A DNA stretch of 64,000 nt from Saururus chinensis (lineage: Eukaryota > Streptophyta > Magnoliopsida > Piperales > Saururaceae). The position numbers and the translations under genes were made by a program. Location of the stretch: the NCBI GenBank assembly GCA_035235625.1, contig CP141140.1, positions 63,604,581 to 63,668,580 of the forward strand, written 5' to 3'. How positions within the stretch are numbered: the first letter of the stretch is position 1; the number at the start of each line of letters is the position of its first letter. Positions 54,201-63,764 of the stretch are shown here, piece after piece. The notes below the pieces were generated by a model. That model ran no database searches, had not been told where the DNA came from, and saw nothing but the letters and a program-made list of their open reading frames with translations.

Positions 54201-56765
54201 CAAATTCGTTTACAAAATATTAGTGATAGAAAATAAATGTCTGTGAATAATTATAAAAAAACAAGACAAAAATTATAAGCAGCAGTGATTACATATACAG
54301 AAGCAAACATCTTCTCAGAGCTTAAAATGATTCACCTGAAAAGCTATATCTGACACTTCGAACTTAAATTTTATCATCTCTGCCCAAGAAGATTCAAGAG
54401 AATTGTACAATTCACTAGATAGCAAACCCTGAAATGTCAAACCCAAGACGTGATATTTTAAGAAAAAGGCAATGGCATGCCTCACAAGATTAACTGAGGT
54501 CTAAAAAATATAAAAAAATTTACACGCACCAACATGCACATATTGTCTTGCGAAGATATAAACTCTACATACAAATGCCACATGATGAAATCCGTAATCA
54601 GCTTCAACAAAGCGTAAATTTCCACCTCACCTTGACATGATTTTGAGCAGCAATTCAATGTATAATAACTTATAAAACCTATACATGATTTTCAAAATTT
54701 TAATATTTGAAAAATGAGAACAAAAAAAATTTGAGGATATCTGTAACATTCCCAATTATCTTGATTAATTATTAAAGTGTACAAAGATCCTGTTAAGCCC
54801 AATTAGTATTTTTGTTATAAATATATTATTTGTGGCAAGCGTCCGTTATGTGTTCAAATTATGGTTGTAGATTACTAACACAGGAAACCTAACATATCAG
54901 TCATGGGAAAAATAATGGAAGAAGCCTTATATGTTGAGTTGAGCGAACATTTTTCTCCAAAAAGTCTTTACTGTTCCTCTTTCTCCATCCTCTCCTCTTC
55001 TTCAGTTGCTGTCTCCTCTATTTACACTCTTTTTTTGGGCAAATAAATAAATTTCAATAACTAAAACAAGAGGAATACAAGAGAGAAATTGTACAATAAA
55101 ACCCTCCCCTAGAAAAAAAAACTGTAAAAAGAAAGGCTAACAAACCAAAGGATTCACAATGTAAAAAAACAAAAGACATAAAAGATCATAGAGACTCTAT
55201 TTTATCCTCTAAATTAGAAGCTATCACTTTGTCCTTTGCATCTTGAAGAATAAAATGGGACACTTAAAGTGTAGACACAGGAGAGTCTTCAAATATTCTA
55301 GAATTTTTTTCCTACCAAATGTGCCATAAGCAAGAATTGAAAAGGATTCTCATTATAATTCCAGCTAGAAAGTTCCATTTTGCAAATTGAAATTATCTCT
55401 TTTCATGGGTGGTCGGTGTAGAACTGTCAAAACTCATCACCATATCTATGTCTGCTAAAGAAATTTTATTATTATTCTTCCAAGGCATTGTGATCATTGA
55501 CACATAAGGTTCTACTTATAGGTCCAGTCACTCATAATCAACAGAATAAAACATATAGCACTGAAAACTAATTTCTACAATTGAAAATTAATTGTACTCA
55601 TTGACTGACACGTCTAAAATGCAAGATAATCCGCATAAAATATAGACAAAAAGGAACAAAGATAAACAATAACAATCCAGATATGGTATAGATATACAAG
55701 AAAATTCAAGTACAAAAAATGTAGACTTTTCCATACGATACCTCAACTGCAACCTTTACCATGGTTTGGCGAAATAAGATTGTCCCAGTCAAGATGGCCT
55801 GCCGAACAACTGCTGGTGTATCATCCTTTAGGTAAGATACGAGAATTGGTACTATTTCAGGAATAAGTTCCACATGCCTCAAACCAATTTTACAAATTAG
55901 CCTGCAATAAGTTACAACCCAATTGAAAATCTTGGCAAAATTCACTGGACAAATTCAATGAGCAGAAAATTCCAGATTCTGCTAAACAAAATAAAAACCG
56001 GACATATTGATGGCCAAACAAGTCAACTATGCTTGCTAGCCCCCTCCGACCTCCCTCTGCCGCCTTTGTAGTCACAAGGAGAACCCATATAATTACAAAA
56101 AAAAGAGATGTCAATAATTAAACAGAGAAAAAGCGGCAGCAGGAAGCCGTTTTCTCAAGCAAAAAGATCAAAGAAGCTGACTGTATTTTCATTGTCAAAA
56201 TCAGCTCTGCAACTGCTAATCTGGACAAACAATTACCAAAACAGTTGTACCCGCAGATAGTAACCAAAAAACAAGGACAACTATAAACAACTGTAACTAG
56301 CCACATATTAACAGACATCCTAGCATGCAATTCAGTATGTATTTACCAAATTACCAACTCACTATCACTCACTAATCTCAACTCCACAACCAGTGGAGAA
56401 ACTTGAGCAAGCAAATTAATCACAACAAGGGAAATATAAATGTAGCATTGCGTGACATACTCAGCGAGGAACTTGCGGACGGGTCCGGAGGAGTCGTACT
56501 GGAGCTCGAGGAGGCGAGGGGCGAAGTCTGGGAGGAGGGTAGGGGAAAGGGGGTCATTGCGGAGGAGGAGGTCGCCGAGGAGGCGCAGATGCTTGAGCTT
56601 GGCGGGTGTCTCGGTGGCGTACATGGCGGAGGCTAGGAGGTTGGAAGCCCTCACCGTCGCAGGTTTTGCCGCAACCGCCATCATCCCAACCATTTCGAGG
56701 AGCCCTAGAACCCGGAGGGAGTTGAAAGACGGGCCGGGGTGACAGAGGCAGGGCACATCGGCCAC
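37082..56765 (-). CDS. ESP4: symplekin / Pta1-like pre-mRNA 3'-end processing scaffold, 27 exons
   Basis: Coding exons: 56461-56765, 55742-55901, 54336-54428, 54075-54189, 53704-53869, 51662-51836, 50499-50627, 49905-50408, 49307-49807, 48618-48686, 48389-48505, 48061-48306, 47831-47878, 47601-47741, 43649-43768, 43485-43547, 43296-43403, 43132-43212, 43004-43051, 41644-41718, 39411-39506, 39219-39299, 39049-39120, 38899-38943, 38676-38759, 37322-37425, 37082-37223. Phases agree throughout, giving about 1,295 aa. The N-terminal HEAT-like part has [16 protein letters not shown] and [12 protein letters not shown]; the symplekin C-terminal domain includes [54 protein letters not shown] and [11 protein letters not shown], all strongly like Arabidopsis ESP4. 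Symplekin scaffolds CPSF/CstF for cleavage and polyadenylation in the nucleus; ESP4 loss affects termination and silencing. One intron is [14 protein letters not shown] at 56693 is an alternative start, favoured by homology. A small exon could be missed in the 3.8-kb intron 14. Confidence 0.93.
38357..38441. repeat. 32-bp tandem repeat, nearly three copies, symplekin intron 25
   Basis: Units begin CCATTTTTTATCAAATTCGG at 38357, 38389 and 38421 and are essentially identical. Confidence 0.9.
40246..40505. repeat. direct repeat pair in symplekin intron 20
   Basis: About 80 bp beginning ACAGAAGTTAAAAC at 40246 recurs at 40427, sharing CAGTCGCAGAC, GACATGTGGGAGA and GGCACATTATAG. About 90 percent alike by eye. 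A 20-bp tandem doublet (CCAGGGGTGCAGGTGTGAG) lies just upstream near 40031-40070. Confidence 0.8.
43907..44560. repeat. 323-bp imperfect tandem duplication, symplekin intron 14
   Basis: Two adjacent copies with period 323 (for example GAGATCGGGCAAATGAC at 43938 and 44261; CAAATAGTTG and ATGACATTTCTT in each). Visible divergence and small indels show it is old. Confidence 0.85.
45100..45620. repeat. GC-rich CCATGG-dense block in symplekin intron 14
   Basis: About 500 bp made of variants of GCCATGGC, TGGCCAGAG and CATGGTCATGG in irregular order, leaving long open frames on both strands (45090-45377, 45399-45824 minus; 45549-45911 plus). The frames follow from the repeat composition. It stands out sharply from the AT-rich intron around it. 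Confidence 0.7.
46231..46252. repeat. poly-G run
   Basis: A run of about 22 G in symplekin intron 14; unusual length for a plant genome and error-prone in sequencing. Confidence 0.9.
46610..46752. mobile_element. MITE-like inverted repeat, symplekin intron 14
   Basis: The left arm AAAACAAAACCATCCAACCATG is mirrored on the right as CATGGTTGGATAGTTTTGTTG, and the inner AGCGGATTTTGATTG is mirrored as CAACAAAAATCCACC. About 140 bp, non-coding; superfamily unassigned. Confidence 0.65.
48976..49345. repeat. exact 185-bp tandem duplication across a symplekin splice donor
   Basis: 48976-49160 and 49161-49345 are identical by eye over 185 bp. Each copy includes the last 39 bases of exon 9 and its donor (GAG|GTAGAA) plus the first part of intron 9. 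The true donor is at 49306/49307; the decoy copy lies 185 bp further into the intron, at 49121/49122. Confidence 0.95.
50745..50990. mobile_element. MITE-like inverted repeat A, symplekin intron 6
   Basis: The left arm GCCAGCGTGAGCCCAGGCAT...GGTGGTAATTCAAGCCTGCC... is mirrored on the right as GGCAGGCTTGAATTACCACC...ATGCCAGCATAAGCC. About 240 bp with arms near 85 bp; GC-rich, non-coding. Confidence 0.7.
51030..51215. mobile_element. MITE-like inverted repeat B in a (TA)n tract, symplekin intron 6
   Basis: The left end GGGAAATGATACAGTGAGC...ATATCCACGAG...GGTGAGC pairs with the right GCTCACCTGGCTCATGGATAT...GCTCAGTGTATCACCT. TA repeats on both sides look like the target. About 185 bp. Adjacent to element A. 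Confidence 0.65.
55028..55425 (-). mobile_element. LINE 3' end fragment, symplekin intron 2
   Basis: The minus strand ends TTATTTATTTGCCCAAAAAAA at 55028, the typical tail of plant L1-type LINEs. Upstream of it, frames show [11 protein letters not shown] and [17 protein letters not shown], resembling the extreme C-terminus of LINE ORF2, with stops and shifts. A 5'-truncated, decayed copy inserted antisense to neither gene strand: it runs in the same direction as the host gene. Confidence 0.55.
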
Positions 56766-56855
56766 CGCGGGTTCCTTTTTTGGGACGCGGTTTGGAAGGA
56801 GGCTGGGAAAATTTAACTCGGCACCCGCCTAATCCACCCCCAACTCACTGCCTTG

Positions 56856-56863
56856 TATATATA
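56856..56863 (-). promoter_or_regulatory. candidate TATA box of the symplekin gene
   Basis: On the minus strand GGGTTATATATACAAGG lies about 90 bp upstream of the ATG at 56765, a sensible distance for a short 5' leader. No other TATA-like site is as close. Inferred from position only. Confidence 0.4.
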
Positions 56864-57179
56864 ACCCGGCAGCTAACACCTTAATTATACAGTCCCTCCC
56901 TCCTAAATATTTTACTTACAATTTTATTTTATATTAATAATTTTATTTTATTATATTTAAGTAATTAAATATTAAAAAAATAATATAAATTTATTTTCCT
57001 TTTTTATAAAAGTGGGTTTTACTATTTAATAAAATTTATTATTCTTTTAAATATAATTATTAACATTAAAAAAATATAAATAAATAATACTACATTATTA
57101 TTATACTTATAACACGTATATATATATATTTGTATATATATAATAATATATAAATTTTATATATGAGAAAATTATTAAA

Positions 57180-57520
57180 ATAAAAAAAAATATTTACCAA
57201 AATATACCACTTTGGGAAATATTTCCCAAAGTGGTGTTCATTTTTGCCACGCAAGCGCCAGCCAAGCAACTGGCGCCAGCGTGGCTTTTTTTTTATTTTT
57301 TAAGTTGATTTTGTCATTTAGAACGACTAAATTGGCTTTAATACGATTTCGTCGTTCTAAACGATGAAACTTTTTATTACTTGACCCGGTTTCGTCGTTC
57401 AGAACGACGAAATCAACTTAAGCTGATTTCGTCGTTCTGAACAACGAATCTACCACACTTGGCTAATTTCGGCTTTCGGCCGTGTAACAACACTGATTTC
57501 GTCGTTCTGAACGACGAAAT
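57180..57520 (+). repeat. left terminal inverted repeat of the MULE
   Basis: 57317-57515 is the reverse complement of 63790-64000 at roughly 85-90 percent by eye (shared TTATTACTTGACCCGG, CCACACTTGGCTAATTTC, AACAACACTGATTTCGTCG). It holds four or five copies of a palindrome with half-site TTTCGTCGTTC around a central A/T (57347-57369, 57390-57412, 57427-57448, 57497-57519, and a worn copy near 57310). The outer part has a perfect 28-bp palindrome at 57207-57234 and a GC-rich hairpin at 57247-57286. Confidence 0.9.
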
Positions 57521-58273
57521 CATCGGGCTTATACTTCCAAATCTGCTCCGCCTCCAGTCGCCTCAGTGAACTGCTCTCCGCTCTGCCTTCGTCGAGTGAT
57601 CCACCACCCGCCTCTGCCGACATCCGACCCATCGCCGACATCCCGCCCGCCATCGCCACCGTCCACCCGCCGCTGCCACCGTCCACGTCCAGCCCATCCG
57701 CTGCCCGCGTCCAGCCCGCTCCAGTGCAGTTTTCTGGTGCAAACTTTTGCCTTCTTTTTTTTTTAATCTCTTTTTTCAATCATTGTAAAGGATCTTTTGT
57801 ATGTTAAATTGAAGTAATTTATCTTTTATATGCTATATTGAATAAATTTGAAGTTTTAATTGTACCATCATTGTGCCCTAGTTTTAAAAGTATTGTTCTC
57901 AGTCGTTTTGTGTGTTTTTTTGTTTAAGATTATTGAATTGAGATGAATTTTTAATTAATGAGTTTTTATTTTTTAAGATGTCAAGTCTCTCAAATTTTGG
58001 AAAATGAGAAGGATTTGAGTTTTTGAACATGTTTTTTTTACAGCTTATATGATTTGTGACCTTGCATGCGTTATTGCATCAATTGTGTAATTTTATTAAT
58101 TAGAAAATTTACTCATTAATATAAAGTATTAATGATATGCTTATATACTTGGTAAAGCTATTAGTTTCTATGCATATATATTTTGAAAATATATTTGTTA
58201 TGGTAGATATTAGTATTAGTTTGTTTAATCTAATATTAATTTAATTTATTATTTATGAATTAATTGAATAGAA
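57521..58273 (+). other. MULE 5' leader region
   Basis: A C-rich patch (57,560-57,730) with Pro/Ser-coding frames, then AT-rich sequence up to the transposase ATG. Possibly captured or low-complexity DNA; no gene supported. Confidence 0.4.
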
Positions 58274-61123
58274 ATGGCAGAAGAAATGGTTAGCTTTTTT
58301 ATTAACTACGACGGACGCATAGAAGGATTATTAATGAAGAAACCGTCTACATTTGATGAATTTGAGATGCACGTAGCAAATAAGGTTGGGTTGGATCGAA
58401 GAAAATGAAAATTACTATCAAATGTAATCTTCTGTCATATAGATCGAGGATGACACTAATGTGCATATATGATGATGCATCAATGGGTTTTATGTTTCAC
58501 CACTCGCGTCACATAATTTCTTTCGAGTTATTTCTCGAAAAAGAGGCCCGAGTGACTAGTGAAAGGCGAAGTAGTTCACATAGGAGCTCTCACAGAAGCT
58601 CACAAAGGAGCTCGGATAGAAATGTGAACAATGAAAGTCATATGCAAGTGCCGGTGGACGACGAAAAAGAGGGAAATTTATCTATGACAGTAGCTTCAAA
58701 TGAACGTCATAGGTTGTCTACCCCTATTTATGATGGAAGTGGACCTACTTGGAGGTAAGGGTTGATTTAGTTGTGAATACGTTTCAATCTTATTATCCTT
58801 TAATGAAAATACGTTTAGCTAAATTTTGAGATTTTGTGTGTAATATGGAAGGTCCACAACGCATGCACACAAGCCATTTAGTGTTCAAATGTCTCAAGGC
58901 GGTGCATGGTATGAAACTCAATGTTCGATGGGCCTTCATTACCCCTACACGTATGTTGGTCATACCGATGCTAGACCATCTAATCAGAGGTGAAATATAT
59001 ATTTATAAATGAATTCAACTTTTTTAGGCTTACGAAATTTAATACATATGCGATGTTTATATGTAGGGGGGGATATGTCTACGGTGAAGATATTGATGAG
59101 AATGAGGATAATGAAGGTGAAGATAATATTGACGAAGTAAGTGGAGAAGATTCTGATATGAATGTAGAAAGGGTTAGAGGTGAAGAAAGTGCTCAACAGA
59201 TGGTTGACGGCGAGGGGGATGATGCAGTAGACAATGCCATTGCTGGGAATGATATGAATGTAGATGATGAAGAGCCGTCATACTGTGAAGTGGAGCCACT
59301 TTATGCACACATCACAGATGAGGAGATAGATGCAGTAGTGAATTCTACAATGGATTTGGACCAACAAAATGAAGATAAGTTATACGTTGGCCGCATCTTT
59401 GAGAATAAAGAAGCATTCGTTACAGCCTTGCAGGAGTTTTCCATTCAAAATCATGTTGAATACAAGGTTGTACGAACAAATCCGGCGGAGTATACAGTGA
59501 AGTGCATTGATAGCACTTGCCCTTGGAGAGTGCATGGCTCAATCAAAAGGGGTGGTGGGTCCTTTAAATTGAAGACGTACAAAGGTGACCACACATGTCG
59601 GAATGCCCAGCTTAGCACAGATCATAGGAAGTGCAGTGCCTCATTTATTTCAAAGGTCATAATGCCCGCTATCCAAGCCAAATTAACTCTCACACCAGAG
59701 GATATTATTCAAAGAATGAAGGAGAAGTATTATGTTGACATATCTTATAAGAAAGCATGAGCAGCAAGGAATATGGCGATCAAGGCCATTTATGGAGATT
59801 GGGTAGAATCGTATAAATTGTTGCCAATGTACCTAAAGGCGGTGCAAGAAGCCAACCCTGACACCTACTACCACTTAGAGGATGATGTAGTACCTCGTGC
59901 AGATGGTGGCACTTGTAGGAGATTTAGACGGTTGTTTTGGGCGTTTGGGCCGTCTATAGCTGGTTTTCGACATTGCATCCCTGTGATTGGCTTTGATGCC
60001 ACTCACTTGTATGGCAGATATCCTGGTGCTCTTATGGCTGCAACGGCTACAGATGTGAAATAATGGGTTATTTCCTCTTGCATTCGGGCTTGTCAGGAAG
60101 GAAGATGGAGACAATTGGAAATAGTTTCTAATGGAATTGAGGGATCATGTACTGATGGGCATGACGAACGTCGTCATTATTTCAAATCGACATAAGGGGC
60201 TTCAGAAGGCAGTGCCTGAGGTTCTTCCAAAGCCGGATTACCACCATCGTTATTGCATCCGTCACATAAAAGCAAATTTTAAGAAGGAGTTCAAAAATGA
60301 TACACTGACGGACTTGATTGGGGCAGCAGCTTGTGCACTCATAGTAGAAAAGTTTGATGCTAAAATGGACTTGATGGGTCAAGAGAGTCTTAGGGAAAAA
60401 CATCTCCTCTTAGGAGGAGAATTGCATCCTGCACAGTGGTCCCTTGCACACGGTGGTTTTATGACATTTGGCATGACGACTACAAATATAGCTGAAAGTT
60501 TAAATAGCGTCTTGAAGGGGGCACGAGGTTTACCTATGCAGGTTTTAGTGTCAGCTATCTTTTATCGGCTCATAAATTTTTTTGTTAAATGATCTTCTGC
60601 CGCCTCTGCCATGGCCACCCCATATACTCCTAGAGTGGAAGCCATATTGAGAAAGCAAACAAGAAAAATTGGGGAGTATATAGTTAATAGGATCAACAGG
60701 AGTCAGTACGAAGTGACATCAATTCGTGCCCGCAAGATTATGGTAAATGCTGCGTTGCATACTTGTACATGCAACATCCCTCAGGTTTATGGTTATCCTT
60801 GCTCGCACCTTATCGCCGTGTGGGCAAAGCGGCGGGAGCCAATCAATGCATCACTGTTTTACACATCTTCTACTTATAGAAATGTGTACTCCGCAGAATT
60901 TTATTCTCCTCGTGGTCGGGAGTATTGGGAGAGGGATATACCGTTTGTGTTATACCCACCGATAGCAACAAGGCAACCCGGTCGCCCACGGTCTGTTCGC
61001 ATTAGGAATACCATGGACCGCAGAACAATGGAAAGAGATGGTAGAGGAGGATATAAATGCGGGAAGTGTAAACAAAGTGGGCATAATAGTAAATCATGTA
61101 GAAACCCTCCTGTTGATTGGTAA
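58274..61123 (+). pseudogene. mudrA-like: mudrA-type MULE transposase, inactivated
   Basis: Exons: 58274-58754 (MAEEMVSFFINYDGRIEG), 58852-58989, 59067-61123, with GT-AG borders. Domains in order: N-terminal segment, acidic linker, MuDR DNA-binding domain with C-x5-C...H-x-C (YVGRIFENKEAF...CIDSTCPWRVHGS...GDHTC), DDE core (GFDATHLYGRYPG), SWIM finger (CTCNIPQVYGYPCSHL) and a CCHC knuckle (CGKCKQSGHNSKSC). Breaks: a one-base loss near 58402, in-frame stops at 59758, 60121 and 60590, and a shift near 60060. The second catalytic Asp (usual SDRxxGL) is Asn in ISNRHKGL. Most changes are G to A on this strand. The normal product would bind the inverted repeats and cut/paste the element. Confidence 0.88.
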
Positions 61124-61219
61124 ACATATAATCAACCTCTATATTTATTATATTTTTTTAGTTACGTATGCATGTATTCCTTACGATTAATGATATGATC
61201 TTCATCTTCCACATATCAT

Positions 61220-63553
61220 ATGGATCATGCAGAGCCTTGTTATGGGCCAGGCCCGAGTGACGCTTCTTTACTCGTAGAGCAGGAGTCACATAGGTCTGCT
61301 GCTATTTGGAGAGGAGAGGTATGATAACTAAAAATAAAATTTGTTTTATTTATTTTTGGTTGATATAGTACGACATGTTATAATTTTAAAATTTATTATA
61401 GGACCCCAGGTGCCTTGAGTGCACTGAACATTTTAAATATTTCTGCCATTGGCCTATAGATGAGCGTATATTACCTTATATCGAGCAAGCGGGATTCGGC
61501 CATTTCATTCATCTACAGTATGTTCGTCTCGATCGGCCTCTATTGACAGCTCTTGTTGAGAGATGGAGGAGGGAGACACAGACATTTCATTTGTCATATA
61601 GAGAGATGTCCATCACGCTCATGGATGTGGCAGTTCTATTAGGACTCCGTATTGATGGATGTCCGGTGACAGGCACGACAGGAGGAGCTCATATGGATAT
61701 ATTAGTTAGACTTCTTGGTAGAGCTCCTCCTCCTACAGTGATGCATGGTAGCCGAGTGAGCCTACGATGGCTCTTACAGGAGTTTCGTGAGCTCCCAGCT
61801 GATGCTACAGAGATAGTTATCGAGCAGCGTGCACGAGCCTATATATTGCATTTACTTGGAGCCACCATATTTGTGGATACCACGAGCAGCCACATGCATG
61901 TTTCGTATCTCTCTCTCCTTGCCGACTTTGACATGACTGACACTTATTCATGAGGCAGTGCTACTCTCGCATTCTTATACCGAGAGTTAGGAAAGGCATG
62001 TCAGGCCATGACCTCGGGGATTGCAGGCTATCTGACTCTTCTTCAAGTAAATAATTGTGTAACTTTACTTGGAGTTTTAGTCACATATAATTTTTTAATT
62101 CTAATATTTGTTATCACTATTTTATGACATAGTTATGGTCGTGGGAGCACTTACACATCGGCCGACCAACTGCTGAGATGGGTCGCTTGGTCGAGGGTAC
62201 TCCATTAGGGGCGAGGTACGTTGTATTTATGTTTACCACATTACTTTTTAAGCAACGTTTTATGAACATATGCTGAACTCATTTCTTAAATTTAACTCCT
62301 TAAGGTGGAATGTTCGGAAGAAGAGAACCGAAAATCCACAAGGAGTCCTCCGTTTGTATAGAGGGGAGTTAGACCACCAGCGGCCATACCAGGTAATTTT
62401 ATTACCGTGTTGAACTTTTTTATGTAATGATTTTAAAAAAATTTGTCGTTATTTAAACTAACGTATCTTTATATATTATATAGATTATTTGGCAGCCGTA
62501 CTCGAAGGACTTGTTGGCTGTGATACCTCCACTCTACACTAACGGTCAAGAGGTGTGGCTTTCTCGAACCCCTCTCATATGTTATGAGATTAAAGAGATG
62601 TATGTGCCAAATCGTGTAATGCTCCAGTTTAACCTGGAGCAAGGGGTCCCACCTTCTACTGTCGAGTTTGTCCATCGCATCACTCGACAGGGCTGCCATA
62701 TTACCGACTGGGCTATATATCATGCGTCGTATATTGCTCGATGGGAGGATAGGAGAGCCACTATTATTAGAGGGGAGCTGGCTACGACATTGCGAGATGT
62801 TCGTAGTACTTATATGCACCGGTATTTACCGATTACACGGCGATATATTTTACCACGCGATGATGTAGAGGAGATGACATATCAACCTAGGGGAGCATCT
62901 GAGGTAGCTCTAGTAAGTACAACTTTGTTAATTAAGGCATATATTATTTTCTTATTTCGTTTTAATTATTTATCTAATATTTAATTTATTTTTTATAGCT
63001 TCGTCAGATTCGACATACTAATGCGTATTTGAGTGATGCACTTGTCACTTGTACTTCGCGCAAGGACTTAGCAGCAGCATGTGAGTCGGTGATTAGAGTG
63101 TCTAATGATGTCCTTCGTAGCTTGCCACTACTTCATTCGGTGATCACGGATGTTCATCGAGATTATCCTGTCGACGAGGCCACTCAGACGCAGCCGATGC
63201 ACTCTTCATGCCCTGATATTCCATCATCATCAGCAACATATAGCTCTCCTCTAGGTTCATCATTTCCAGACACTACACATGTCACTCAGCCAGATCCGAT
63301 TTTATATTATAGACGACATCAGCCAGCTCGTATTGTACCATCTATTACTTATGCTGAGCCGGAGCCCGAGCAGGAGCCTGACATGGAGTTGCAGCCGGAG
63401 CCGGAGCCCCAACCCCAGCCCCAATTGGAGCCCGAGTCCGAGCCCCAACCCCAACCCCAGTCGGAGCCAGAGCTAGAGCCACAGCCAGAGGTAGATCATG
63501 AGGAGCTCGTACACCACCATCGAGGACGAGGACGAGAACGTAGGGGATTATGA
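61220..63553 (+). pseudogene. plant mobile domain (PMD) protein gene in the MULE, one stop
   Basis: Exons: 61220-61318, 61402-62046, 62133-62215, 62305-62392, 62484-62912, 62999-63553, all GT-AG with agreeing phases, about 630 codons. The PMD signature is clear: WPIDERILPYIEQAGFG, LLTALVERWRRETQTFHL, EMSITLMDVAVLLGLRIDG, LGATIFVDTTSS, LYRELGKAC and the WQPY block. The C-terminus is a Pro/Glu/Gln repeat (PEPEQEP, PEPQPQPQ) and a basic GRGRERRGL end. One in-frame TGA at 61951 replaces the expected Trp in TYSWGSATLAF, otherwise open. PMD proteins (MAIN/MAIL1 relatives) act in gene silencing and genome integrity and are also carried by plant transposons. Its start lies about 100 bp after the transposase stop. 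Confidence 0.85.
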
Positions 63554-63764
63554 TATTACTTGTGATGTATTATATTTGTTACTCGTATATGATGTACTTT
63601 ACTTATATTTGTTATGGTGATAGTCGTGATAGTGATATTTGTTATGGTGATATTTGTTATGGGTGGAATGAATGAAGTCGTGCATATACATTTGTGTTTT
63701 GAATGAATGAACAGGGACAGGTGATAAAATTAGATTTAAATAGTAATTTTAAAAAAAATTAATT
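63554..63764 (+). other. 3' flank of the PMD gene inside the MULE
   Basis: AT-rich, with short direct repeats of GATATTTGTTATGGTGATA (63,600-63,665) just after the stop codon; a likely 3' UTR. Confidence 0.5.
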
